DNA of 64,000 nucleotides from SAR86 cluster bacterium SAR86E (GTDB lineage: Bacteria > Pseudomonadota > Gammaproteobacteria > Magnimaribacterales > D2472): NCBI GenBank assembly GCA_000307935.1, contig AMWX01000012.1:62001-126000 (forward strand), read 5' to 3'. A model generated the notes under the pieces. It searched no databases. It was not told the origin of the DNA and was given only the letters and a program-made list of their open reading frames with translations. Shown here piece after piece: positions 35,105-44,520 of this stretch. Position 1 is the first letter of the stretch, and every line of letters starts with the position of its first letter. A program made the translations under genes and the position numbers.

Positions 35105-36688
35105 TCATTCCCATTCAATAGTCGCTGGTGGCTTGCTGGAAATATCATAAACCACCCTACTCACACCCTCTATTTCATTAACTATTCGATTAGAGACTTG
35201 AGCTAAGAAATTATATGGCAATTTAGCCCACGTAGCAGTCATGAAATCTACAGTTTCAACTGCTCTAATTGCAATTACATCTGCATATCGCCTCTCATCA
35301 CCAACCACTCCAACTGACTTAATGGGAAGATATGCACAAAACGCTTGGCTGACATGATTGTACAAGTTAGCTTTTATTAATTCCTCTATAAAAATAGCGT
35401 CTGCATTTTGAAGTATTGTAACCTTGTCATGATTAATCTCGCCCAAGATCCTTACACCAAGACCTGGACCAGGAAATGGATGCCTGTTAAGCATATCCAA
35501 CGAAAGGCCTAGCTCGGATCCCATTTTTCTTACCTCATCTTTGAATAAATCTCTCAGCGGTTCAACAAGTTCCATCTTCATGTCGTTAGGAAGACCGCCA
35601 ACATTGTGATGAGATTTAATGACTCTTGCCTCGTTAGATTCTGATCCAGATGATTCAATCACATCGGGGTAAATAGTTCCCTGAGCTAAAAAATTTATTT
35701 CATCTTTTAATTTTGCAGCTTCATTATCAAAAATATCAATAAATGTTCTTCCAATAACTTTTCTTTTCTGTTCAGGATCAGAGATACCCTTTAGATGTCT
35801 ATAAAAAATTTTTTTAGCATCAACTACTATTAAATTTAGATTCATTTTCTCTTTAAATAAATTCTCAACCTCATCAGCTTCATTTTTACGAAGCAATCCA
35901 TTATCAACGAATACACAAATTAAATTTTTACCTATTGCTTGATCTAAAAGCATGGCGGTAACGGATGAGTCGACTCCTCCAGATAAACCAAGTAAGACTT
36001 TTTTATCACCAACTTTTTCTTTGATATCTATAATTCTTTGTTGAATTAAATTTTCTATTTTCCAATTAGCAGAACATTTACAAACCTTTGTAGCAAAGTT
36101 TTCTAGAATAGTATTGCCTTGTTTTGTATGAGTAACTTCTGGATGAAATTGCAAAGCATAAATAGGCTTTGTGGAGTGCTGCATGGCAGCAATTGGAGCT
36201 GAGTTAGTTGCAGCTATTAGTTGAAATTCATCAGGGAGGGATGATACATGATCTCCATGGCTCATCCAGACGTCGATAGAAGAGCCTGAGCTAAAACCAT
36301 CAAAAAGCAAAGAAGGTATTTCTATTAATACCTCAGCATGACCAAACTCTTTATTCTTTGAGGTTGATACCTGTCCGCCAAATTGCTCAGCAAGAGTCTG
36401 CATGCCATAGCAAATTCCGAGTAGTGGAATTTCCATCTCCAAAATTGCTTCAGGAATTCTAGGAGTATTAGTTTCAGTAACTGACTCAGGGCCCCCAGAC
36501 AAAATTACTCCTTTTGGTTTTAAATTCACAATCTTTTCAACCGAGATATCCCATGGAAGAATCACAGAAAAAATATTTAATTCCCTTATTCTCCTGGCAA
36601 TAAGTTGAGTATATTGAGAGCCAAAATCAAGTACTAAAATTGTATCGATATTTTTCTTATCTAAAGAGAGGTTCTCAGGATTAATCAT
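35105..36688 (-). CDS. guaA: GMP synthase (glutamine-hydrolysing)
   Basis: The 527-residue protein has an N-terminal class I glutamine amidotransferase ([20 protein letters not shown], nucleophile Cys in [11 protein letters not shown], His/Glu in [11 protein letters not shown]). The ATP-pyrophosphatase domain has the loop [12 protein letters not shown] near 230, and the dimerisation domain ends in ATIEWE. It converts XMP to GMP. It is 56 bases downstream of the phosphoribosyltransferase gene on the same strand and completes the pathway of guaB at 41200. Its 3' end carries the repeat described separately. Confidence 0.97.
   Translation of the reverse strand: MINPENLSLDKKNIDTILVLDFGSQYTQLIARRIRELNIFSVILPWDISVEKIVNLKPKGVILSGGPESVTETNTPRIPEAILEMEIPLLGICYGMQTLAEQFGGQVSTSKNKEFGHAEVLIEIPSLLFDGFSSGSSIDVWMSHGDHVSSLPDEFQLIAATNSAPIAAMQHSTKPIYALQFHPEVTHTKQGNTILENFATKVCKCSANWKIENLIQQRIIDIKEKVGDKKVLLGLSGGVDSSVTAMLLDQAIGKNLICVFVDNGLLRKNEADEVENLFKEKMNLNLIVVDAKKIFYRHLKGISDPEQKRKVIGRTFIDIFDNEAAKLKDEINFLAQGTIYPDVIESSGSESNEARVIKSHHNVGGLPNDMKMELVEPLRDLFKDEVRKMGSELGLSLDMLNRHPFPGPGLGVRILGEINHDKVTILQNADAIFIEELIKANLYNHVSQAFCAYLPIKSVGVVGDERRYADVIAIRAVETVDFMTATWAKLPYNFLAQVSNRIVNEIEGVSRVVYDISSKPPATIEWE
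35107..35124 (-). repeat. guaA 3' end, matching the copy at 34071-34088
   Basis: These bases lie inside the last codons of guaA, at ATIEWE-stop, and match 34071-34088 in direct orientation with one mismatch. The 3' end of guaA is a known integration site for genomic islands in other bacteria, where insertion recreates the gene end and leaves a direct repeat at the far side. The intervening 1 kb contains fkbM but no integrase. Confidence 0.7.
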
Positions 36689-36744
36689 GACATTTGGTTG
36701 AATTAATTAATTAATATTATAAATGAAAGTATTTAAAATATTTC

Positions 36745-37311
36745 CTAGGATATTAAAGGTTTAATTTTTTCAATAAGGTCTGAGAGCTCAGGTTTAAATT
36801 TGCTTATCTCATCAAAAGATAACCCCTCCAACTCATGAGGGAATACAAGCCATTTTTCAGTCTCATGTAAATAAAAATCAGGCTTTCTCTTCGTTTTATT
36901 TTTTTGTGGCTTAAAGTAGGGAGTAGCTACTTTTATTTCAGGGGTATTTTTTTTGCAGGCTTTTTGCAGATCAGAGATTATTTTTTGAATAGAAATTCCA
37001 GTATCGTGAACATCATCAACTATAAGAAGTGAGTCTTCAGACTCAACTTGTTTAATAATATAGTTCAAACCGTAAACTTGAACCTGATTACCCGCCTTTC
37101 CCATGCTTGAATAATGAGAGGTTCTAATTGCAATATGATCGGAGGACACGCCGAGAACATCTAGAAACTCCTGAACAGCAATACCTATAGGAGCTCCACC
37201 TCTCCATACTCCTACAATATAGTTTGGGCGATAACCGCTTTCATAGACTTGCCAGGCAAGTTTAAAAGAATCCTGTAACAATTCATCTGCTTGAATGAAG
37301 AGTTTATCCAT
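36745..37311 (-). CDS. purine phosphoribosyltransferase (hypoxanthine/xanthine type)
   Basis: The 188-residue type I phosphoribosyltransferase has the PRPP-binding motif LLIVDDVHDTG near residues 96-106 and an N-terminal YIVGVWRGGAPIG near 31-43, which carries the pyrophosphate loop. The pattern is that of hypoxanthine/xanthine-guanine enzymes in gammaproteobacteria. It salvages a purine base to its nucleotide. Its position between guaA and a TonB-dependent receptor, close to a purine permease and guaB, supports a purine substrate. The exact base cannot be read from sequence. Confidence 0.82.
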   Translation of the reverse strand: MDKLFIQADELLQDSFKLAWQVYESGYRPNYIVGVWRGGAPIGIAVQEFLDVLGVSSDHIAIRTSHYSSMGKAGNQVQVYGLNYIIKQVESEDSLLIVDDVHDTGISIQKIISDLQKACKKNTPEIKVATPYFKPQKNKTKRKPDFYLHETEKWLVFPHELEGLSFDEISKFKPELSDLIEKIKPLIS

Positions 37312-37328
37312 TAGATTTTATATCCGAA

Positions 37329-39677
37329 TTAATAACTTAAACTCAATCTAACCATCATTTGACGAGGTGGAATAAGTTCTAGCCCGGTTGCAGCAACACC
37401 AAAAACATCGGTCATACTTGAGTTAACCCCGTCTTCATCCGTTGCATTTAAAATCTTAAAATCTAGACCCCATCTGTCTCCAGCAAAATCTATGCTTGCG
37501 GTAAGATTAAGTAATTCATAAGAGTCAATAGCATCTACGATTGCATTATTAGAAACTCTTTGTTGAAAGTCTCCTCTTTGAACATACTGCAGGATCCCAG
37601 TAAAAAGACTGCCAGAGGCAAGAATAGTTTCATAAGTTAAGCTGATATCAGCTGAGAACTCTGGACTTTTAGCTAATTCATTACCTTTAACATTTTCTCT
37701 TAAACCATAGCGAAGGTCTTCTTGACCAAAAAAATATTGATATGCATCAACATTATCTAAGACCATGTAATCTGATGTTACTTCTGAATTAAGGAAAGAT
37801 AAATTCATATCTAAAATCCATTCATCAGTTAATAGGCCAGTAAATTCAACTTCAAGACCAGACATTTCTGATTCTGGAATGTTGGCAACACCCCCTCTAT
37901 ATGGGTCTGGATCAGTCGCTTGGAACTGAAGATTTTCATACGAGTATGAAAAAGCAGCTATATTAGTTCGCGCCCTTCCATTGAACAAATCAGTTTTAAG
38001 ACCAAATTCAATTGAATCAACGGTCTCGGCTTGATATGTTGGAAATACAAGTGCCGGTGCGACAGGTCTAGCAGCATCTGCATCTTGAATTTCAGTAAAG
38101 CCAAATGTTAAATTAGTACCGCCCGGCTTAGATCCTCTTGCAAATGTAAGATACGTCATTGTTGAGTCGTTTATATCTAACTCACCTGTAATTTTTCCAG
38201 TCACCTCATCTGAAGTACCTTTCTCTGAAAAAGTCTCTGTATTAAAAAAATTAGTGACATTCGTTTTAAATGTATCTTCTGAATATCTCATTCCTGCAAC
38301 TAATCGCAAATCCTCTCTAACGCTATAGGTACCTTGTCCATAAATTGAGTAAGACTCTCTGGTTGGAAGCGCATCTGTTACGAAATCCCAATCAGCTGCA
38401 AAAACATCAAAACGACCAGGAATTCCATAATCATGGGTATAGCAATAGCCTGAATTTGCAAATGAGTCTCCACATAAATATCTTAATTGACCTGTTAGAT
38501 CGTTATCTCTATATCCTCGTATGGAATTTTCTATTTCATGTTCCATGTAAAAAGCACCGATGGTCCAATCCAACTTTCCGTTAAGAATGGGTTCATTTGA
38601 AATTAAATTGATTTCGAATGTACTTGTATCAACCAAAGAAGTCTCAGGATTAAATTCAGCACGTTGATAAGTCGAGTTACTTCCTAAACCTGGGATAGAT
38701 AAAACAAGATCTCCAAAATTATGTCTATCATTATCTCTTACAACTAAGATATCATCCTCTTGGATACTGGCCATTGCTTTTAAAGTAGCAAAACCTAGAT
38801 CGGTTTCATAGATTGCAGCTAAAACTGAGGAAGTTAACTCATGTTTGGAGAAAGTATCTTGAGAGAGGTTTCTAATATTTGTATTAGTATCATCAATACC
38901 TCTCATTGCCGATCCATTTCTATCAACTTCAAAGTATTGCCCAAAAAATCTTAAGCTAGAGCTTTCATTAATATCAATAAGTAAATCAGCTCTCAGGCTA
39001 AAGTTATTAGCATCATCTAAATCCTGACCATTAATAATATTATTGCTAAAACCATCTCTTTCTGTTTTTGCAAAAGATATTCTAGCAGCAACACTCTCAG
39101 AGATTACTAGATTATTTGAAGATCTAAATTTAGAAAGGCCATAGTTGCCAAGGGTAAGATCATACTGACTAAGATTTTCATCCATGGATGGCTTTTTACT
39201 GATAACGTTAATGGCGCCTCCAGTTGAATTTTGGCCAAATAGAGTTCCTTGGGGGCCCCTGATGACTTCAATTCTATCGACATCAATAAAATCAGTTTGC
39301 AATGCGAAAGGTGAAGCAATAAAAATACCATCCATATGAAACGCAACTGAGGGCGCTGCAATAGCATTTTGATTGGTCTCGTTGCCAACACCTCTTATAG
39401 ATATAACAGTTTTATAGCCCTCATTTTTAGCTACTGTCACACCAGGAACAATTGCGCTCAAATCTACAAAGGATTCAATATTTTTTGATTTAAGGTCTTG
39501 GTCACTTAATGCTGAGATAGCCTGAGAAATATCTTGTAGACTCTCACTTCGCTTTTCAGCCGTAACAAATACCTCCTCAATTACATTATTTTGTGATGAA
39601 ACAAAAGTTGCAAAAAATAATATGCAGAATGCTAAAAAAGTTTTTTTATAAAAAGTACTCAAGAAATAAAAGTTCAT
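37329..39677 (-). CDS. TonB-dependent outer-membrane receptor
   Basis: The 782-residue protein has a signal peptide (KKTFLAFCILFFATFVSS), a TonB-box region EEVFVTAEKR near residues 34-43, and a plug domain with SIRGVGNETN, RIEVIRGPQGTLFGQNSTGGAINV and VISKKPS. A long 22-strand-type barrel follows, ending in an aromatic residue (VRLSLSY). It imports a ligand across the outer membrane using energy from TonB/ExbBD. The ligand is unknown. It lies 17 bases before a purine phosphoribosyltransferase gene on the same strand and is divergent from a purine permease, which suggests a purine or nucleoside cargo by context only. Confidence 0.92.
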   Translation of the reverse strand: MNFYFLSTFYKKTFLAFCILFFATFVSSQNNVIEEVFVTAEKRSESLQDISQAISALSDQDLKSKNIESFVDLSAIVPGVTVAKNEGYKTVISIRGVGNETNQNAIAAPSVAFHMDGIFIASPFALQTDFIDVDRIEVIRGPQGTLFGQNSTGGAINVISKKPSMDENLSQYDLTLGNYGLSKFRSSNNLVISESVAARISFAKTERDGFSNNIINGQDLDDANNFSLRADLLIDINESSSLRFFGQYFEVDRNGSAMRGIDDTNTNIRNLSQDTFSKHELTSSVLAAIYETDLGFATLKAMASIQEDDILVVRDNDRHNFGDLVLSIPGLGSNSTYQRAEFNPETSLVDTSTFEINLISNEPILNGKLDWTIGAFYMEHEIENSIRGYRDNDLTGQLRYLCGDSFANSGYCYTHDYGIPGRFDVFAADWDFVTDALPTRESYSIYGQGTYSVREDLRLVAGMRYSEDTFKTNVTNFFNTETFSEKGTSDEVTGKITGELDINDSTMTYLTFARGSKPGGTNLTFGFTEIQDADAARPVAPALVFPTYQAETVDSIEFGLKTDLFNGRARTNIAAFSYSYENLQFQATDPDPYRGGVANIPESEMSGLEVEFTGLLTDEWILDMNLSFLNSEVTSDYMVLDNVDAYQYFFGQEDLRYGLRENVKGNELAKSPEFSADISLTYETILASGSLFTGILQYVQRGDFQQRVSNNAIVDAIDSYELLNLTASIDFAGDRWGLDFKILNATDEDGVNSSMTDVFGVAATGLELIPPRQMMVRLSLSY

Positions 39678-39833
39678 AGCTCCCCTAGGTTAAATGGTTA
39701 GTTTTTTCAATAAGTTTCTAGTGAAAATTATTTAATTTAATTGATGCAACATTAATGCCAAAAGATTAGATGCTTTGTTCTAACTAAGCTATTAATTAGT
39801 GGATCAACCTGTATTTGCCTTAAGTTATTTTTG

Positions 39834-39861
39834 AACTTATAACAATCTAATATTATAAGTT
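39834..39861. promoter_or_regulatory. 9-base inverted repeat upstream of the purine permease
   Basis: AACTTATAA (39834-39842) and TTATAAGTT (39853-39861) are perfectly complementary around a 10-base spacer. The repeat lies 35 bases before the permease start, in the 219-base gap between the divergent TonB receptor and the permease. It could be an operator for a purine-responsive repressor or a weak hairpin. I saw no purine riboswitch core in this gap, and nothing else recognisable in it. Confidence 0.45.
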
Positions 39862-39896
39862 GTAAACTTGATTTTTAAATAAAAATATTAAATTTT

Positions 39897-41186
39897 ATGC
39901 TAGAAAAATTTTTTAAATTAAAAGAAAACAATACAACCATACAAACTGAACTTATCGCAGGGTTTACTACATTCATAACAATGGCCTACATCATCTTTGT
40001 AAATCCACAAATGATGTCAACAGCTGGAATGGATCAGGGAGCTAGCTTTGTTGGTACATGCATAGCTGCTTCAATTGCATGCATTTTGATGGGTCTCTAT
40101 GCTAATTGGCCAATTGGATTGGCGCCTGGAATGGGTCTTAATGCATTTTTTACCTATACAGTTGTTGGCGAGATGGGATATACATGGGAAATTGCTCTTG
40201 GAGCTGTATTTATAGCTGGAATATTATTTTGGTTTATGAGCATCACTCCAGTCCGTCAATGGATGCTAGAGAGCATTCCTTTGAACCTCAGGGTTGCAAT
40301 GGGAGCTGGTGTAGGTTTATTTATAGGACTTATAGGCTTAAAAAATGGAGGAATTATAGTACCCAATGAAGCTACTTTACTTAGCATGGGGAACATACTC
40401 TTGCCTGAAACCATACTTGCAATGCTTGGATTCCTTGTGATTGCAATATTAGCAATAAGAAAAGTTCGAGGAGCAATCCTTATCGGTGTGATGCTTATTA
40501 CTCTACTATCAATTTTCATGGGAATTATTAATTTTCAGGGATTAGTTTCGTACCCTCCATCTTTTTTACCAATATTTTTGAAATTGGATATCTTGGGAGC
40601 TCTTGATTTAGCTATGATCAGCATTATCACGTCGTTCTTATTTGTAAATTTATTTGATACTGCGGGAACTCTATTGGGTGTTGCTAACCAAGCGAGATTA
40701 GTTCAAGACTCAGGAAAAATCTTAAACCTTGATAAAGCCCTTAAAGCTGATAGCTCATCTAGCGCTATTGGAGCATTTTTAGGTTGTGCTCCGGTGACTA
40801 GTTATATCGAGAGTTCAGCTGGCGCAGAAGCCGGTGGGCGAACAGGACTAACTGCAGTAACTGTTGGTTTTTTATTTTTAATAGCTATCTTTTTTTCTCC
40901 ATTGGCAAGCATCATACCTGCTCATGCAACAGCTGGTGCTCTTATATATGTTGCCATATTAATGCTAGGCGGAATGGAGAAATTAAATTGGTCTGATGCT
41001 ACTGAGCTACTTCCTGCTCTAATAATTATTGTGATGATTCCATTAACTTTTTCTATTGCAAATGGAATTGCTTTAGGATTTTTATCCTATGTGGTCCTAA
41101 AAATAGCTACAGGAAAAGTAACTTTAATTTCTTCAGGAGCATGGTTCTTAACTGTTGTTTTTCTATCAAAATTTATGTTTCTGTGA
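39897..41186 (+). CDS. NCS2/AzgA-type purine permease
   Basis: The 429-residue protein has about 12-14 hydrophobic segments and the AzgA-branch (COG2252) signatures: ELIAGFTTFITMAYIIFVNP at the N-terminus, PIGLAPGMGLNAFFTY near 69, LFDTAGTLLGVA near 252 and APVTSYIESSAGAEAGGRTG near 300. This branch imports adenine, guanine or hypoxanthine by proton symport. It is a single gene convergent with guaB (13-base gap) and lies between the TonB receptor and guaB, giving a purine-centred locus. A 9-base palindrome lies upstream. Confidence 0.9.
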   Translation: MLEKFFKLKENNTTIQTELIAGFTTFITMAYIIFVNPQMMSTAGMDQGASFVGTCIAASIACILMGLYANWPIGLAPGMGLNAFFTYTVVGEMGYTWEIALGAVFIAGILFWFMSITPVRQWMLESIPLNLRVAMGAGVGLFIGLIGLKNGGIIVPNEATLLSMGNILLPETILAMLGFLVIAILAIRKVRGAILIGVMLITLLSIFMGIINFQGLVSYPPSFLPIFLKLDILGALDLAMISIITSFLFVNLFDTAGTLLGVANQARLVQDSGKILNLDKALKADSSSSAIGAFLGCAPVTSYIESSAGAEAGGRTGLTAVTVGFLFLIAIFFSPLASIIPAHATAGALIYVAILMLGGMEKLNWSDATELLPALIIIVMIPLTFSIANGIALGFLSYVVLKIATGKVTLISSGAWFLTVVFLSKFMFL

Positions 41187-41199
41187 GGACTTTATTTCA

Positions 41200-42663
41200 C
41201 TAGCTTCTTTGGTAGTTTGGTGCTTCCTTTGTAATCATTACATCATGAACATGGCTTTCTGTAATTCCAGCATTTGTAATTTCAACAAATTGAGTATTAG
41301 TGTGCATTTCCTCTATAGATTTGCATCCAACATATCCCATGCTTTGCCTAAGACCCCCTATTAATTGATCTATCACATTAACGACCCAACCCTTAAACGG
41401 AACTCTTCCTTCAACTCCTTCAGGCACCATCTTGTCATTACTCGTGCCATCTTGAGAATATCTATTTAAGTCGTTTCTTTCGGACATAGCCCCAATAGAG
41501 CCCATACCTCTATAAGTTTTGAAACTTCTGCCTTGATAAAGTTCAAGTTCACCTGGCGCTTCCTCTGTTCCTGCAAAGATGCCACCAAGCATTACTGCAT
41601 TTGCACCAGCTGCAAGAGCTTTAGAAATATCACCTGAAAATCTTATGCCGCCATCAGCAATTAGAGGAATGTTATTAGAAAAAAGTTTTTCTTTGATGGA
41701 AAGGATAGCGGTAATCTGTGGAACTCCAATTCCAGCGATAATCCTTGTAGTGCAAATTGACCCTGGACCCATTCCTATCTTGACCGAATCTACACCTGCA
41801 TCTATTAAAGCTTGAGCTCCATCTGGTGTTGCAACATTACCACCCATAATATCTATAGCTGGAAACTCCTTTTTAATTTGTTTAATAGTTTCTATTACAT
41901 TTTTAGAGTGACCATGAGCACTATCTATAACAAATAAATCCACTCCAGCATCAGAAAGAGCATTTGCCCTCTCTAGGGTGTCGGCGCCAGTTCCAAGAGC
42001 GGCGCCTACCTGTAATTGACCTCTAGTATCTTTCGTAGCGAACGGATGTTCAGCTGATTTATCAATATCTTTCATCGTAACTAGGCCTGTTAATGTGCCT
42101 TTATTATCAATAACTAGAATTTTTTCAATCCTATTGTTATACATTAATTTTTTAATCTTCTCTTGATCAAAGCCCTCTTCCACTGTTATTAATTTTTCAA
42201 AAGGAGTCATAATTGATGAAACCAATTCAGATAAGTTATCTGCATATCGAAAATCTCTTTTAGTGACAATTCCCATCAATTTACCGTCATCAACGACAGG
42301 CATACCAGAGATGCTTAACTCATTTGTGAGTTGCATAAGTTCATTGATAGTTTTGGTTGATTTAATAGTCGTTGGATCTCTAACAACACCACTTTCATAT
42401 TTTTTTACAGTTCTAATTTCTGAGGCTTGTGCTTCAATAGAGTTATTTTTATGAATAATTCCAATTCCACCATTTTCAGCAAGCGCAATAGCCATGGCGG
42501 CTTCAGTAACGGTATCCATGGCAGCAGACACCAAGGGAATTTTTAAGGATATATTTTTTGAGACCTTTGTTTCCAGCTGAGCTTGGGCCGGAAGAAAATC
42601 TGTGTACCTTGGTAAAAGCAGCACATCATCAAAGGTTAAAGCTTTATATTTGATCTTTTCCAT
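41200..42663 (-). CDS. guaB: inosine-5'-monophosphate dehydrogenase
   Basis: The 487-residue protein has the IMPDH order: FDDVLLLPRYTDFLP at the N-terminus, two CBS domains (about residues 90-205), and the catalytic loop MGPGSICTTR with catalytic Cys near 304. YRGMGSIGAM follows near 410, and the flap region after EGVEGRVPFKG. It oxidises IMP to XMP, the committed step to GMP. It is adjacent to, and convergent with, the purine permease, and four genes from guaA. Confidence 0.97.
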   Translation of the reverse strand: MEKIKYKALTFDDVLLLPRYTDFLPAQAQLETKVSKNISLKIPLVSAAMDTVTEAAMAIALAENGGIGIIHKNNSIEAQASEIRTVKKYESGVVRDPTTIKSTKTINELMQLTNELSISGMPVVDDGKLMGIVTKRDFRYADNLSELVSSIMTPFEKLITVEEGFDQEKIKKLMYNNRIEKILVIDNKGTLTGLVTMKDIDKSAEHPFATKDTRGQLQVGAALGTGADTLERANALSDAGVDLFVIDSAHGHSKNVIETIKQIKKEFPAIDIMGGNVATPDGAQALIDAGVDSVKIGMGPGSICTTRIIAGIGVPQITAILSIKEKLFSNNIPLIADGGIRFSGDISKALAAGANAVMLGGIFAGTEEAPGELELYQGRSFKTYRGMGSIGAMSERNDLNRYSQDGTSNDKMVPEGVEGRVPFKGWVVNVIDQLIGGLRQSMGYVGCKSIEEMHTNTQFVEITNAGITESHVHDVMITKEAPNYQRS

Positions 42664-42741
42664 AACGGATTATATCGCAAGCCTTTGTGAAAAAAAAGTT
42701 TGTACTTCTTAATGCTCAAAAAAGCTATTTCTTAAGGGACC

Positions 42742-43089
42742 TTATTGTTTAAATAAATTAAATAGCTCATCAGATTTAGCTGCACAGATAAAATCATTCA
42801 TATGAAGGCCTTTAATTTTATGAGACCACCACTCTAAATTTACACTACCCCACTCAAGTGTAATTTTTGGATGATGGTCCTGGGATTCTGCTAAATCAAC
42901 AATTAAATTAGCGAATTTTACTGAATCCTCATAGTTTATAAATTTGAATTCTTTAATAAGTTTTGATGTATCTGAATGGTCGATTTCCCAACCATCAAGG
43001 TCATCCAAAAGCTGGATTTGCTTATTATTAGGAACTAATGGAGCACCTATTTCGCATGCACTGCATGTTTGCTGAGAAAGAATTGTCAT
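42742..43089 (-). CDS. phhB: pterin-4a-carbinolamine dehydratase
   Basis: The 115-residue protein matches the PCD/DCoH family: LLDDLDGWEID near residues 27-37, FKFINYEDSVKFANLI, and the catalytic HHP motif in AESQDHHPKI near 72. It regenerates tetrahydrobiopterin or pterin cofactor after phenylalanine hydroxylase; no phhA is in the window, so the partner reaction is unproven. It overlaps the end of fumC by 4 bases (ATGA), so it is translated with it. Confidence 0.87.
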   Translation of the reverse strand: MTILSQQTCSACEIGAPLVPNNKQIQLLDDLDGWEIDHSDTSKLIKEFKFINYEDSVKFANLIVDLAESQDHHPKITLEWGSVNLEWWSHKIKGLHMNDFICAAKSDELFNLFKQ

Positions 43090-44471
43090 AAACCACCTTT
43101 AGTTAATTTTGCTGGGTTTAATAACATTTGTAATTTCTTTATGGGCAGCCCTGTTTCTTCATGAGCTACATCAACTATAGACCTTTTTTCTTTATATGCT
43201 TTTTTGGCAACATGAGCTGCTTTTTCATAGCCAATTTCTCTGTTTAATGCAGTTACTAATATTGGGTTCATAGAAAGTGATTCTGCTATATTTTTTTTAT
43301 TCACTTTAAAGGTTTTGATAGCCTTATTTGCTAATAATGGCATAGAATTTGACATTAAGTTAATGCTCTTTAAAAGATTATAAGCAATCACAGGCAGCAT
43401 CACATTTAATTGAAAATTACCTGATTGACTCGCAATAGATATAGTCAAATCATTTCCAATTACATCAGCGCATGCCATGGATACTGCCTCTGGGATAACT
43501 GGATTAACTTTCCCAGGCATAATGCTACTTCCTGGCTGTAATGCTTCTAATTCTATTTCACCCAATCCAGTTAATGGGCCACTATTCATCCAACGAAGAT
43601 CATTAGAAATTTTTGTTAAAACTAAGCTAAGATTTTTAACGCTAGCTGACAACTGAGCAGCAGAATCCTGAGCACTAAGAGATTTAAAATAATTTGAAGA
43701 TGTTTTTACATCTAGCTTTGCTATTTTTTTTACTTCAGCTGCAAAAACCTTGCCAAAATTCTTGTGTGCATTAATACCAGTTCCAATAGCTGTTCCACCT
43801 TGTGGGAGTTGTGCAATTTCCCTTGAAGAAGAAATGATAGATTTTTGAACGGTTACCAGTTGTGCGCTCCAGCCAGATAGTTCTTGAGAAAAATCTATTG
43901 GCATAGCATCCATCAAATGAGTTCTTCCAGTTTTAACTTGCCCTTTAATCGTTAAGGCTTTTTGATCGATAACTTTAATCAGTTTAGTTAATGCGGGTAG
44001 CAAAAGTCTATGTGTATCCAATAAAGCTGAAATACAGATTGCTGTTGGAATAACATCATTACTACTTTGACTCATATTCACATGGTCATTTGGATTAATT
44101 TTAATACGTGCTTTTTTTGAAGCTAAATTAGCAATAACCTCATTAGCATTCATATTAGTACTGGTCCCAGATCCAGTCTGAAAAACATCTAATGGAAATT
44201 GATCATCATGTTTTCCTTGTAATATATCTTTTGATGCCATTTTTATAGCCTTGGCTTTTCGAGCATCTAGTAGTTGAAGTTTCTGATTCGCTGCAGCTGC
44301 AGAATATTTTATGACCCCTAAAGCTTCTATAAAGCTTCTACCAAATGGAAAAGAAAATTTAATGCCGCTAATCGTAAAATTTTCAAGAGCACGTTGAGTT
44401 TGAGCCCCCCAAAGTGCCTCACTCGGAACTTTAACTTCACCCATTGTGTCTTTTTCAATTCTATATTTCAT
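43086..44471 (-). CDS. fumC: fumarate hydratase class II
   Basis: The 461-residue protein begins YRIEKDTMGEVKVPSEALWGAQTQRA and includes SGTSTNMNANEV near 108. GRTHLMDAMP lies near 185, and the superfamily signature GSSIMPGKVNP near 318. These are the conserved regions of the fumarase/aspartase superfamily, and the N-terminal pattern favours FumC. It interconverts fumarate and malate in the TCA cycle. It precedes phhB with a 4-base overlap and is divergent from the class II aldolase gene. Confidence 0.93.
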   Translation of the reverse strand: MKYRIEKDTMGEVKVPSEALWGAQTQRALENFTISGIKFSFPFGRSFIEALGVIKYSAAAANQKLQLLDARKAKAIKMASKDILQGKHDDQFPLDVFQTGSGTSTNMNANEVIANLASKKARIKINPNDHVNMSQSSNDVIPTAICISALLDTHRLLLPALTKLIKVIDQKALTIKGQVKTGRTHLMDAMPIDFSQELSGWSAQLVTVQKSIISSSREIAQLPQGGTAIGTGINAHKNFGKVFAAEVKKIAKLDVKTSSNYFKSLSAQDSAAQLSASVKNLSLVLTKISNDLRWMNSGPLTGLGEIELEALQPGSSIMPGKVNPVIPEAVSMACADVIGNDLTISIASQSGNFQLNVMLPVIAYNLLKSINLMSNSMPLLANKAIKTFKVNKKNIAESLSMNPILVTALNREIGYEKAAHVAKKAYKEKRSIVDVAHEETGLPIKKLQMLLNPAKLTKGGL

Positions 44472-44520
44472 ATTGTCTCCATAATTGGGTAAACTATTTT
44501 ACACTTTTAAGGAATTTATT

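Noticed and set aside
39678-39833. Possible small gene or leader in the TonB/permease gap
   Set aside because: All short frames here are interrupted and lack a ribosome binding site; only the palindrome at 39834 stands out.
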